In this document: positions 37,570 to 50,545 of the stretch, one piece after another
Position numbering within the stretch: position 1 is the stretch's first letter
Layout: every line of letters starts with the position of its first letter
Position numbers and translations under genes: made by a program
The notes under the pieces: model-generated
Told to the model about the DNA's origin: nothing
Database searches by the model: none
Seen by the model: only the letters and a program-made list of their open reading frames with translations
Assembly (NCBI GenBank): GCA_021234155.1
Contig: JAJEKV010000073.1
Span: forward strand, 4,312,001 to 4,376,000
Length of the DNA: 64,000 nucleotides
Direction of reading: 5' to 3'
DNA from: Isoetes taiwanensis
Lineage: Eukaryota > Streptophyta > Lycopodiopsida > Isoetales > Isoetaceae

Positions 37570-39950
37570 TCATTAAATAATGAAAAGTATTGATAGTCCA
37601 GGAAATGTGAGAGCCTTTTAGCGTATCGCTCTTAGGTTTCCGTGTGAGAAAAAGGATATATCTTTCGCTATTGGGTTCAAACTATTACCTTTATGCGGAG
37701 ATAACCTCGACAATTTCAAGATACCAACGAAAAGGCATATTTCCTAGGATTTACATTTAGAGCTTGAACAATATGAGCTGAAGAAGTATGAGCCACCTGT
37801 GGTAGCAAAGAAAGTAAAGAATAGGCGGGGAAGGGCCCGGAGCATGAAAAGATGCGGTGGGTGCAAAAGGAGCATCAAAATGCACATTTGCGTTTTTTTT
37901 TTTTTTGGGGAGGGGAGGGGGTGTGCATGTTGAATCAAGAATGGACTTGATCGCAGCTTGTATGAGTTGTCATGGCATGATGAAATTATCAGCAAATGTT
38001 GCATGTGGCGGTATAAAGGTAACGTAGTTTGCCACGGATCAATGCATTTTACCACCATTCTTTTGAATATCCTGAACTTTCTGTAAATCCTAGTGACTTG
38101 ATAACTGATGTGACTTTATAAGATCAAAATCTAAATACAAAGATGTCACTTGAATGTTTATTTTAGTACTCAAATTTGACAATGTGAATTTCACCATGCA
38201 CGCGCGGTAGGGCTACAATGTTCTATCCCTCGTGTGTGTTAAAGAAGACCAACAACTATTCTTGAAAGGTCTATTTTACCCAACATCGCATCCGCACCTT
38301 CTATTGCAAGTCCTTTGATGCCTCCACCGGCATGCCACCTAATCACCAAGTTAATACTCGGCTATGCCTATCAATGTGCTCTCTATGCCCGCGGAGCAAA
38401 TGTAGATGCAAAGACTGATAAATATGGGTGCTAAAACCGTGGGGAAGATGAACTGGCATGGATTTCACATTAGATCATTATGTTTTGATGAAGAAGTTGG
38501 GGTGCCTTGGTTGCATGAGAATGTGAATGAATTAAAGCAAGATCTCACATTTATTTGAAAAAGAAAAACAAATGGATAAAATGACTAAAGATATGGGAGA
38601 GAGGAAAAGATTGTAGTGAGAAGACATCGATGAGAACTATTGTGAAGAACATATTTATACAAGAAATTTAGCACGCCCCATCAGAATGAGCTTGCCGCCT
38701 TTACACCTCCGTGATCAACCGAGATCCCATTATGACTTGCATGGACACCGCAACTTGGTATGCATAAATTGATCCGCAAAAGTATGCCGGTGGGTGCAAA
38801 AAATGCAACCCCAAAGACTTATATCCGCACCCGGACCTACTATTCTATCATAGTATTCCATTTTCATTAATTGAGTTGTTACATGTTTCTATTGATTACC
38901 TAATTACCATGTGCTAGTACTAGTAACACCTAAAAACAATATGCCATATGAGGTGCTATATAGGTGTCACAAGATGTGTCCTGATGCCTACTTTTTGCAC
39001 CCCACCAAAGATATTTTTTCCCTCGATGCAATGCAAAAAGCATTCTTAAGACGAAATTCAAAATAAAGAATTGAATCTTTAATCTTAACCATATCCAAAA
39101 AAAACTATAATCATCACTCTTAAAGAGTATAATATCATACTATATACAATGAAAATGCTTCACGTTCCAATAATCCACATTATCAAGTTTATTAAGTAAT
39201 CATAAGGCCTTGCTAAAAGCTCACAAAGATCTTAGGCCTTTTAACTTTGTTTAGGCTCTCAACTGCAGAATTTTCCTTCAATCCTCATGTCTATCCGCTA
39301 CACCATGGACACGGGGTTAGTCATAAAGACTAAGTATGGGGTTTGAGGCATTTACAAAATTGGCATAATCAATAAGAAACATGTATAATGTAACAATCAC
39401 AGAAATCATCTTAGACCTAGATGCCTCGCCTGAGAATCCCTCTATGCTGAAACCCACAGAAATCATCTTAGACCTAGATGCCTCGCCTGAGAATCCCTCT
39501 ATGCTGAAACCCAACAATGCAATGTTAGCACACAACATGAACAATGATAATAAGAACCCACATTATGAGAAATACATGAAAATCATCAAATCATCCAAAT
39601 ACATTGTAAATGCACATGCCATAACCTTGCGGTAATTATAAGATAACCACAAGACCATGAGAAATCATGAAACAACTGTGAGGTATCCATAAGTATGCAG
39701 TGCAACTCCAGTTCTATGCAGGCCACCTGGGCTTATCAAGCAATACAGCAAATACGGAGAGGGTAAGCCTTGTGTGTACACACTCCCCTAGCCTGCGTCC
39801 AGCGCTAGGGGGGGCACTTCCAAGCCATGTACCGTGAGGAAGCACCCTCGTCGGGGTGACTACGCCCGATGCCAAGAACAAGAACTACCACGAGTCCAAG
39901 CCACTGCAAATGGAATGCACTCATATAACATCAACCAATGACTTAGCACA

Positions 39951-42369
39951 TGTCCACATGTCAGAATTTAAATTATATTTATCATCATGATCCAAGAATC
40001 CAAAGTTACGTCTCACATGCATTTCCCATGCATATATACCAAGGACAACATAGAACAATGCCAACACTTACAATGATATCATAGAGAACAAATCACATTC
40101 ATGTGCTACCATATCATGATGTCTAATCAACAACAACATGCTAACACAATGCAACTGTGATATAACCATGGTTTCCAAACATTTAGTATGTCTAGATACA
40201 TCATACAAGAGCACACAAAAGGTCTAGCATTTCCCCCATAGTCACTCCCTTCATAAGGAGTGAACATTTCACAATAGCTTAGCATTTTATTCGGCCAAAA
40301 CAACTCCATGCCATTGCCATGCAGTAGAAGGCTCCATAAGATTCTTTAGGTCGTCTTTAACATACATCCTCTTACTATCCAACTAGGAGTCACCTTAACT
40401 CCACATATGTTTCTTAGTGAATTCCATATTATAGTTTATTTAGCATCTTAACTTCCATATTATTACAAAAGGTACCTATGCATCTTTGTCTGTTCCTTCT
40501 AAATTAACCTCTTCTCTCTTGGAGCTAGTGGTGCTATTCGTGCCCTTCCTACAACCTCTATGCAACCTCCATAAGCTACATGATCTCCAAGGTTCTAATT
40601 GTTCTCGCTTCTTCTGAGCGTAAGCAAAGATCTCTAATATTAATGTTGCTGTGGATTCTCTTTACTCCATACAAGCTCGGGCTTCTATTATCCGCAATTC
40701 CAAAGACCTCTCACAATAAGTTTGTTTTATTTACTTTTTCTTCTCCCATCGCGGGAGAAAGAAAGACGTTTAATCTCACATTATTAGGTTCAAGATCTCT
40801 CAGATTCCTTAATCTTAATTCAAATATATCTCCAATTCTTTTCTTGAATGTTTAATAAGAACAAGCAAAGCAATCTAACATCCCTTTCACATTCGACTGA
40901 GCACCAATTTTTCAAATCTTCAACATATTTTATTGTTTTAATTCGTTTGTCTTGATTCTGGCCATTTTGACCTAAATTCGACCTGATTAGAGTCATTTCT
41001 AAGCCCTTATATTATTCTCTTAACTACTCCTAGTCAATTCTGACACTTCCAGGTATAATTTCAGCCATCTTTCATCAATTTCAGCAGCCTCTGTCTGATT
41101 CAAACTCCAGTCAAAACGACCCAAGCCAGCTCTGGCTTTTGCCATACTCTTGAGGATTATCCATTCTTTATCCTATTCCATCTCTTAGTTCTTTCTTCAA
41201 CCACAACCTCCTGTAGCTGATAGCATCGATCTGCTCTTTACAGGCAAATTCATTCCTTAGGATCGCTCCTGTAGAGCTACTATGACTTAAGGTATAATTC
41301 CGGGTGTTTTCAAGATTTGTACCAATGATCCATAATAATTTGCAATCAAAACTATCTGCTACCAAGATACTTGCATGGCTTAATTCCTGTAAAATGTAGC
41401 TCTTGTTAACACACCCAAGCTTTACAAACCTATATTTACATCCCAAGGCAGAGTACCCACTAAGATAAAACCAATTCAATCCTTATAAACTTTATAATCA
41501 ATCCATGCCTTTTCATATAATCACAAAATAATTAGTACTAATCCATAGATACAGAACATCTCCTGGCTTGAAACCACCAACCTGAGAATTCCTTCAACTA
41601 TGGACCCCTTGCAGATACTTGTGCATTAAAAAACTGGCTTTTAGCTCTAAGAATCAATCTGTAGAAGAAGGTACATGTGCAGTCAATTCTGACCTATCAT
41701 CACTTTTTCAGTCATAACTCCACCATATGGATGAATTTCAGCCTAATTAGATTCAATCCAGAAACTGATTCGAAACTCTTTCTAGAAAAGTAGAGATTAC
41801 CTAAATTGGATCTTGGGTCGCGAAATATGATGTTCTAAACTTTAACCAACAAAACTACCCAGGAATTGCTCCTTTTACCTCCTTCCAGAAACCCTCACAG
41901 AAATTGATGCCCTTCGCTTTTATCACATGAACTTTGTATAAGCTTCTCATACATAGTATGCATTTCTCATGCAATGACCAATAAGAATAATCTCACTAAT
42001 CATCAGTAGGAAAATGTAAATTGCATGCCTGCTAATGGGCCAAGCTCGTTGCACCTACGGTGCATATTCAAAATTTAGTATGTTCCTCCGACATAAGTTC
42101 GGGCCAATGCACCATTCAGAACATTCTTTGGTCGTTTCGTCTGGCGGTAACACTCTAGTCCTAGAACATGTCTCGAGTTCTAGAAGAAACATGTCTCGAG
42201 TTCGAGGGCACCCAGAGTCACATTCAATGTAAGGTGATTGGGGGCAAGACCCAACAATTACACAACTAAGCAATGTTACAGTGGTGTGTACGTTATACGT
42301 TCTAAGGGATGCTGCCAAGGCATGACGTAAAAACTCCTCCTCCTCCTCTTCTTCCAAGATTTATGTTCT
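39951..42369. other. Gene-free stretch (copy 2)
   Basis: Counterpart of 20542-22955. No recognised gene. The part 40590-40760 is the noisier of the two copies, while 41500-42170 is the cleaner. Confidence 0.45.
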
Positions 42370-42481
42370 AAAATATTCTATGTGGGTGTCTCCAATAAAG
42401 GATTCTTGTACACTCTTCTTACAAGAATTTTGAAAAGTTTCTATTATGTGCTTGATGTGACTACAACATTCAATCTCTATT

Positions 42482-42517
<36 letters not shown>

Positions 42518-43690
42518 TAGTTTTAACGTCACTCTCTTTGAAATATTCTTTAAAATTATCTATCCTTGGATTGAGGTGCTTATTGTGAACATCTAGAACA
42601 TTCTACTTCTTTTATTAGATCACATTCTTTGCAGCATTTTTGAAAACATTCTACCCCTGTTCTTACCCTTGTTCTTCCCCCGTTCTATAACATTCTAGTT
42701 GGTTAGAGCACCCAATTTGAAGAATTCTTGAATTTTTTTGGATTGAGGTGCTTACTCGTGGGCTTTTAGAACATTCTACAACATTCTATTTTGATTAGAG
42801 CACCCTCTTTGGAACACTTTTAATTCTTTTGTCCTATTTTTTTACTTAAGGTGCTTACCTGTGGACTCCTAGAACATTCTCCAAACATTCTATTTTGATC
42901 TGGGCACTATGTTTGACATTCTATTTTTGAATTGAGCTGCTTACATACGTTCTAGACCATTATATTTTGATTAGAGCACCTTTTTTGTGATTTTTTTTGA
43001 AACTTTTTATTTTAATTGAGGCGCTTACCCCTGGGCTTCTAGAACATGCAAGGACATTCTATTTTTATTAGAGCACCATTTTTGGAACATTTAGAAATTT
43101 CTATAGGATTTGAAATTCTTTCCCCTGAACATCCAAAACATTTTAGAACATTCTATTTGATTAAAACACACTCTTTGTAATATTTTTATAGAACTTTTTA
43201 TTTTTGGATTGAGGTCCTTATCTGTGGACTTCTAGAATATTCTCCAACATTCTCTTTTGACATGAGCATCCTCTTTGCAAAAATTTTGAACTTTTTATTT
43301 TGGATTAAGGTGCCTACCTTGGACTTCTAGAACATTCTGCAATATTTTATTTTGATTACAGCACCATCTGTGCAAATTTTTTAAAGCTTTCTATTTTTGG
43401 ATTAGGTTGTTTATCTGTGGGATTCTAAAACATTTTAGAAAACCATAGAATCTTCTATTTTCATTGGCAGACTTTGGGCTTAAAGTAATCTATGTCGCTA
43501 CTTTTAGATTGAAGTGCTTATACATAGGCTTCTAGAGCATTCTAGAACATTATAATACTTTTTACAATATTAATATCTTTCTATTTTGGGACTGAGGTGC
43601 TTACTCATAGGCATTTCGAATATTCTACAATGTTCTATTTTGATTAGAGCCCCATGGGCATCTAGACCATTTTAGGAGACTAGAATGTCT
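42370..43690. repeat. Degenerate tandem array with AGAACATTCTA motif (copy 2)
   Basis: Counterpart of 22956-24265, nearly identical. It contains the (GATA)n run at 42482-42517 and TTCnnGAAnnTTC motifs at 43230-43242 and 43325-43337. Confidence 0.8.
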
Positions 43691-43859
43691 TGATTCCATT
43701 AACATTCCAGGGAGCCTTAACAATAACAAGTTTGGACATTTAGTTGAGGGGTCTCCTCCCAACCCCGCCTTGTAGGAGTCCTAATGATAAGAAAATTTGG
43801 ACATTTAGTTGCCCAACCCGGAGATGAGAGCAAGGGTTTGACTCCTCAACATAAAAATT

Positions 43860-46053
43860 TATCATATTTGAATTATAAAGTGGGAGATCCCCAATAGATC
43901 ACGAACATGATGGGCCGCCAGCATATTTGAATTATAAAGTGGGAGATCCTCAATAGATCACGAACATGATGGGCCGCCAGAAAGCTTCTGAAAGCCACCC
44001 GATCCGGCAGCTCAAATCGGCCAGGTGCAAGGTCGTGCAAGTGTAGATGGATAGCCAAGATATGGCACCGTAGAATTGCTTACGTATAAACGCCTAAGCC
44101 ATCCCATTGCACCGTAAGATATATCTAAAACACTGCGAGCCATATGATCTTGGACTAATGATCAGGATCGAGGTCAATCTGAACCGTAAGTTCACTTACC
44201 CAAAGACATATGCATCGTAAGATATATCCCAAAGCAATATGATCTTCTAAGCCATCTGCACTGTAGGATATATCTAAAGCAATATGAGCCATATGATCTT
44301 GGACCAACGGTCATGATCAAGATCAATCTGGATTGTAGGATCACTTACATTTTGATCCTAAAGCCATATGCACTATAAGCTATATCCCAAAATAACATGA
44401 GCCGTGGGATCTTAGACTTTTGTTCTAGATCGCTTTCATGGCTGTAATGCCTCCCCTAGCAATCTGACTATCCAAAATGCATGCATCTTATACATGTTAC
44501 TCCCTTCCCAGAATGAGAATTGAAGATCATAGAAGAACGATTGATAATAGTCGATGCTGAAGAGCTGTAAAAAGAAAACAATTCACATGCACATAACAAA
44601 CTAGCAACACAGGTGAGAGACTATAGAAATGGAAAGATGATCACTCTTGCCTGAGGTCTGGAATACATACATCATATGTATACTTCCCATCACTAGAATG
44701 TTGATTCGAGGATAATTTGCTTGGCTAGATAAAAAGAGGCAGAAAAAAATATAAAAAGAATAAAGGTATGAGAAGAACATATGTTAGATATAATGCCTCC
44801 TCTAGCAATCTAACGATCCAAATTGCATGCATTTTATACATGTTGCTCCCTTCCCCTAATGGCAGGCAAATCGAGGATTGAAGAACATCAAAGAACGACT
44901 AAAGAAGAATAAGAAGGAAAAACAATTCACCTAGACATAACAAATTAGCAACAAAAGTGACGAAGACACTATAACAAGAAGAGATGATCACCTTGTCTAA
45001 GATCCACAATTTTACATGCAGCGCATGCTCTCCCTCGTCATTATGTCGATCCTAGGACAATTCGCATGCTCTCCCTCAACATTATGTCGATCCTAGGACA
45101 ATTCGCATTCTTACGAGAGCTCCTATACACAAGATTTCTAAACAGAAGAAAACTACCGCCAAACAATTAGAAAAGGCAAAAAAAAATTAGATGAGGACAA
45201 AGAGGTCGAGGCAAATGAAATAAAAAATCAAACAAATAAGAATAGCAGCACAAATGCTTCGTCCTTACATGGCCAAATAGGATAGAGTGACTCAAAAGGA
45301 TGCAAGAATAAAAGCTTGTGGTGAGAAAATGTCCATGAAGAAAATGTCCATGAAGAATACTCCCCTTCACAAAAAAGGAGATTCGAGGGCTAGCGCTAGA
45401 GCCAATAAACACAAAGTGAAATAAAAGATAAAACTTGGACACAAGAATGGAGGATTGTAGGTACAAGGATAAAGAAAACTAGAAGACACAATAAATCAAT
45501 AAATAGATATTGATAACACACCTACAACTTACTACCAACCTCACGTAACCTCAAGCAATGCTTTAAAAAAAATCGAAGTTCACATGATAGATTCTTTTTG
45601 GGGTAAAAAATGGTGCAGCTGCATAATCAAGCACTACGACAAATATGGTGCAAACGGCATGCAGCTTAAACCAACCAATGTAACAATTAATTGCACACCC
45701 ACAACACAAAACACAATGAGAACCTTCTGCAAAACTGGCTCCTCAAACACAAAAGATAACTTCCATCGTCATAGCCTGTCAGCATCTATCTCATGCAGGA
45801 AAGAAACCACAAATGGATCGCCATTCCATCCTGCTAGAAACGTGATTGTTTTTTCCCGCAGGAAGTGAGAATTTTTTCTTCTAAAGGAAAAAAGTTGATA
45901 CCCTCAATGTAACTATAATAAAACATTATTAAAAATATTTGACCGTATAGTCATTTTACAGAAAAATGTAGCTCAACTTGCAAATGCATTATAACTGACT
46001 AACAGGCTAAACAATAAAAACAGACATGGAACATACTAAATATTTGAGCTTGA
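43860..46053. repeat. Repeats and eIF3d 3' flank (copy 2)
   Basis: The 62-bp tandem repeat at about 43862-43980, the diverged units with gccatatgatcttgga up to about 44400, and the paired blocks of about 360 bp near 44450 and 44795. The last few hundred bases probably hold the eIF3d 3' UTR. No other gene was seen. Confidence 0.55.
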
Positions 46054-47706
46054 TCAAACATCTGCATCAATGTCTTTATCATCTGCTGTTTTTTCAGTGT
46101 TTTGTTCTTCAGGAGGTGGTGGCTGGACCTGTTCCTCTTCTGGCAAGGGCTCTTCAACATAATCATTCTCAAATGCATCAGAGGGAACCTCATAAAGCCG
46201 AACTTGTGGCTTTGATGGATCTTTCACAATTATGTACTTACCTTCCCCAAGCTTCATGCAGAGGTCTACAATTGACTTTACTATGCCCCACATATTACCT
46301 GTACTAAGATTGATCTGAGCAGCAAATTCTTTTGGCTTATAACCTTGAACACTAAGGATAGCATGATTGAAATGGTCTCTTGGATGTGTTCTGGATACAT
46401 ATCCAAGTTTCATGATATCAGCACTTGCCAAAAGTGCTTGTGCTGTCCATTTCGCAAGCTTGTTGGCATTATTTTTTAACTCAGTAGCCAAGACCGCCCC
46501 TCGCTGAGTGTCAAGCTTTTGCCTCCAATCAACCCCAGTTATCTTTGGATCAAATTCATTCAGGGCATTCAATGTTAAAAATACATGATTACCCTTAACT
46601 TCCATCACACTATGTACCTCACACCTTGCAATCAAAAATGTTTCATCATCTAATTTCCACTTCCTGTAGCGGTATCCAACAGAAGCCAGCTCATCACCTT
46701 CAGTTGCAAAAGGATGAGGCTCTTGCAGTTCAACTTTGTTACCATCCCTAACAAGGACCTGTTGAGAGAAATTCTGATTAATGTAGGCAGCTTCTACAGC
46801 TAGAGAATATGCAGAGTTAATATCTTCCTTCGCTTCAGGTAAAGGTTCTTGAGCTGTCTCGTTTACAGATAATAAATCAAGCTGAGCATTGTCCCGCCTG
46901 TCAAAAAACAGCTTGTTACCAACCTTAGTAACCAAGATATCCCATGAGTAAACAGATCTTGGAGCACACATCAGAGTGGACAAAATAGTGTCAGTAGCAA
47001 AAACATTTCCTTTATCCTCATTTGCGAGTTTCTGAATCACTGGATCATCAGTCGTAGAAACCTTAAAGAACTTCTGATTTTTAAATCGCTCCAATCTCCT
47101 TTCGCTCTTTGGTGTAACTCTATCATAGGTTTTATCATAATATTCCAGAGCACCACAAGTAACCAAGTCCTCTGGTTCCCCAACATTAGAACTCAGTTTA
47201 GAAAATGTAGTAAAAGGGATCTGATCTAGCATTGACCATTCTGGCTGAATATCGACTGAGCTTTTAAATACTGCAGATTCACGGCGTTGTGTAGTTCGGT
47301 TCTGGTTATAAAACTTATCCCTGCGCTGCCTTTCTTTCTCAGCCTCCCTCTTTTTGGCTTCAACCTCTTCATCCTTGCGCTGCGGCAATTGACGCTGTTG
47401 CTGGAACCTCCAACGAGGTCCAAATCTAGGACGAGGAGGAGGTCTACCATCCACTAAACGAAAACTTTCCTCGTCTGCCTCATCAACAAAGAAATCAAAA
47501 ACACTGTACTCACCGCCGCTACGACCGCCTCTTGCAGGGAAAGACCGCGTCCAATCTGCTGCTCGCCCAAGCTTCTCCCCCTTTGAAAAGGGCGCATAAG
47601 GCACATTCTGGAGCTGATCTTTCAGAACTGCCGGGGCCTCCGGAGGCCCCCAGCCATCTGGATTGTCTGCAACGTCGGGGATTCCAAGCTGCGCCATCGT
47701 TCCCAT
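46054..47706 (-). CDS. eIF3d: Eukaryotic translation initiation factor 3 subunit D
   Basis: An intact, uninterrupted 550-codon ORF. eIF3d is a peripheral subunit of the cytosolic eIF3 complex and has cap-binding activity in some mRNAs. Family features: an N-terminal NPDGWGPPE block, then PYAPFSKGEKLGRAADWTR; a basic RQLPQRKDEEVEAKKREAEK-type linker; the central domain (QPEWSMLDQIPF, GALEYYDKTYDRV, FATDTILSTLMCAPRSVYSW); GYRYRKWKLDD; and an acidic, proline-rich tail. Length is slightly short of the roughly 560-590 usual in plants. There is no intron in the coding region. Met4 is an alternative start; I took the first ATG. A telo-box lies just upstream. Its duplicate at 26634-28286 is broken. 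Confidence 0.96.
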   Translation of the reverse strand: MGTMAQLGIPDVADNPDGWGPPEAPAVLKDQLQNVPYAPFSKGEKLGRAADWTRSFPARGGRSGGEYSVFDFFVDEADEESFRLVDGRPPPRPRFGPRWRFQQQRQLPQRKDEEVEAKKREAEKERQRRDKFYNQNRTTQRRESAVFKSSVDIQPEWSMLDQIPFTTFSKLSSNVGEPEDLVTCGALEYYDKTYDRVTPKSERRLERFKNQKFFKVSTTDDPVIQKLANEDKGNVFATDTILSTLMCAPRSVYSWDILVTKVGNKLFFDRRDNAQLDLLSVNETAQEPLPEAKEDINSAYSLAVEAAYINQNFSQQVLVRDGNKVELQEPHPFATEGDELASVGYRYRKWKLDDETFLIARCEVHSVMEVKGNHVFLTLNALNEFDPKITGVDWRQKLDTQRGAVLATELKNNANKLAKWTAQALLASADIMKLGYVSRTHPRDHFNHAILSVQGYKPKEFAAQINLSTGNMWGIVKSIVDLCMKLGEGKYIIVKDPSKPQVRLYEVPSDAFENDYVEEPLPEEEQVQPPPPEEQNTEKTADDKDIDADV

Positions 47707-47716
47707 CCCTGGACTC

Positions 47717-47733
47717 TAGGTTTAGGGTTAGGG
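47717..47733 (-). promoter_or_regulatory. Telo-box in eIF3d 5' leader (copy 2)
   Basis: CCCTAACCCTAAACCTA on the eIF3d strand, 11 bp upstream of the ATG. Contains the telo-box core AAACCCTAA in slightly altered form (CCCTAAAC), matching the plant telomeric heptamer. It is conserved in both copies. Confidence 0.6.
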
Positions 47734-48118
47734 ATCCGGAAGATGACTCAAACACCGTTCAAGAGCTAATATGCGGAATCGTTGGATCGAATATTCTCCT
47801 CTCAAATTCCACCCGGCCATCCTTGTTGTGGAGGGGGAAATGACATTTCGAAGGCGTAGCATTATTCTGGAGATTATATGTGATTGAATATTTTGGAAGA
47901 ATGATTATGATAGCATGGGCTTGTATGTGAGTCGAGGATAGGTGCTTTGCAGGCCATGTATATTGTGCATGAAGTGCGTGAGAGGGCGTTAGCGCAAGTA
48001 TGGAGCTATGGCAGGTACTGAGCTGCCAGATTTACGCAAAGAAAGCCAAACCGACGATGTTGAATGCTTGCTTGGCTTCTTCCTCTTTGGCTTCAAATTG
48101 GCCTTGCAAATAATCTAA

Positions 48119-49053
48119 ATGGCCTTGCATCGGGTAACCCTTGTATCCCTTTGCTCTGGATCCGTTGCTTTTGCGACAACTATAGCAAATAACCTACCAA
48201 GGTTTAAAGGCAGGGAGGCGGAAGCACAGTGGAACTTCGTCCTCTTGAATTGCATTTTCCTCAATTACTTTGGTGAAGTTGTTGCAGTTGTTGCATGTGT
48301 CCCTGCTAATGCTATTCTACTCCATCGGGCAGCAAATATTCTTCCAAAAGATCCGGTAAATTCTTATTTATGTGCCTTAAGACATGCCATATTTGCCAGC
48401 TCTATTGGGGAACTATTTGAATTTTCTATGTAGCAAGTGCCATAGTATGTGCATAATGTGCTTAAGGACTGACGAGCTAGACAATGATATACGTGATATG
48501 AGCTAAAATGAAGTTGTTTATTGTCTTTATACTCTGTACTTAAACTATCATTTGATACATCTCAATAATGTCGCTTGCCATCATATGTACTAGAAAACTT
48601 ATCTTTCTCTTCCTACTTCTAACAGCAAAGGAAATCGAAAAGGGTGGAAGCAAACAAGGTTGCTCGTTAATAGATCTCAATAATGTTGCCCGCCATCATA
48701 TGCACTAGGTAACTTAGCTTTCTTTTTGGGTTGCCCCTAGAGGGGCAAACCCTCGTTTATGTGGGTTTGTGGGATATACTGAGTATATGCTGGAATATAC
48801 TCAGTATATGTTGATGACTGCTAAAAACCCTTTGTTCCCTGTAAATGCACGGTCAGTTGCGTTGTGGATCAAGGATGTTCTGGACCGGGTAACTGGCAGC
48901 TCCAATCTGATGAATAAGAACACAGCAGGGAGCGACGATGCAAGCAAAGCAGAATGTGTTTTAGGTTTAGATATACGCGGGAAGGCAAAGAAAGTCGATA
49001 ATGAACTCCTTCATGCCGCTTGGGCAGCCATAATCGGCGAGATCCTCAGAACT
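48119..49053 (+). pseudogene. Unrecognised exon-like stretches, divergent from eIF3d
   Basis: Three stretches look like exons. The first, 48119-48357, is open and hydrophobic (VTLVSLCSGSVAFATTIANN ... LHRAANILPKDP) and is followed by GTAAAT. The second, about 48629-48708, is preceded by CTTCTAACAG (SLIDLNNVARHHMH) and is followed by GTAACT. The third, about 48830-49053, reads NARSVALWIKDVLDRVTGSS ... LLHAAWAAIIGEILRT and is followed by GTAAGC. They have ordinary protein composition and splice-like edges, but I do not recognise the family. They may be the body of a plant helical-repeat protein, or a broken copy of one. Downstream up to 50545 I see no further clear exon. Confidence 0.4.
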
Positions 49054-50545
49054 GTAAGCTCTATGCATCCTCTCATTCTGGTGATTTCGATTTATATTCT
49101 ATGCAAAAAACCTATTTATTTAGGGATCCAACGCGTGGAGGAAATATCTTGTTCACTTTGCATCTCGCCTTTGAACTTCCGCTTTCAAAGATGTTCTTCC
49201 AAGGTGCACGCTTCCTCCTCTTTGTTCCACAATTCTTAACAAATTCTTTGTTCTCTCCTGTTCTAGTTTGCAAATTTATTGTTTTCTGCCCCTTTCTTCT
49301 TCAAATTGTTCTTTCTTTTTTCTCGTCTTTCAGAGGTCAATGGTTAACAATGGAAGGATTATATGATAAGAATTCCTTTTAGAGTAACCTTATCCGGGCG
49401 CCTTTTCATGAGCTAGCAAATGTTTGCATAACCTTAGCAAAATTGTGTTATTTTTTGTGTAGTATTGAATTGCATCGTGGACAGCAATCGCAGGTGAGAC
49501 CATACATACATCATAATCATACCTGATGTGTGCAACAGATGAATCCACGATGTCCGCTCTTTACATGGTCTGGCTTTTTCGTGATGTTTAATCATCATGT
49601 AAGATACTTATATGTTCTAGTATTTGTCTATATTGTATGAGATGAATTCTCACTAGGTGTCCTATTCTATGTTTTATTTCCATTTTATGTCTCACTAATT
49701 GTGGCCTTACTTCCATGCAACTCTTCTACACCAAAGATTTTGCTCGAGCCATTTTACGTGCCTTGTTATTCTATCCAATGGCTAGATTCCACCCGCAGAT
49801 GAATTCTCATCTAGGTGTCTTATTCTATGTTTTATTTCCACAAGCATTTTGCTCAAATCATTTCACGTGCCTTGCTATTCTATGCAAGGGTTAGGTACAA
49901 CCCGCTGGCTTTGCACAATCAAAGTCCCGCGGCTTATTTTCGCCAAAGACTCGGGTCTGATTTCTAACTACAGTAGCATGATATTTTCTGCCATGGAGTT
50001 TTCGACGGTGTGAAGACATATGCTGGATAAGGAAAATCCATCTCCTGCACTGCGACATGATTCAAACACCCCTTTTTCCGCAGTCGAAGGTACTCTATGA
50101 ATCCTGCCATGTAAAGTAATTGGAAGCCTTGTTTCAAAGTCACTGAAATTGTCATATTTCAGTCTTTTTCTCGTGCCTTATATCTGTAGTTAGTTTTAAT
50201 CTTCTACTGCTTAACAATAAGTTTTTGTACCAGTGTCTTTTCTTGTGCTTGAAAAGATAGAAATTGTTACTTTTCAGTGTTTTTTTGTGTGCCTTAGATC
50301 TTTAGTTAGTTTTAATCTTATACTGCCTAACAATAAGTTTTATGTACCAATGTCATTTCGTTTTTTTATATCTAGCATGTTCTGCAAGATGGACATTTTG
50401 ACATTGCAGATAAAGGGATCAATCATCTGAAGGAAGTATTCACAGTTGGCATCTGTAATCTTTGCAAATATTAGACATAATATTGCTATGATTTACAAGA
50501 CATTGCCTTTAGGGTTTGGATAAAAAGGGTAGCACTTCTTTTCAG

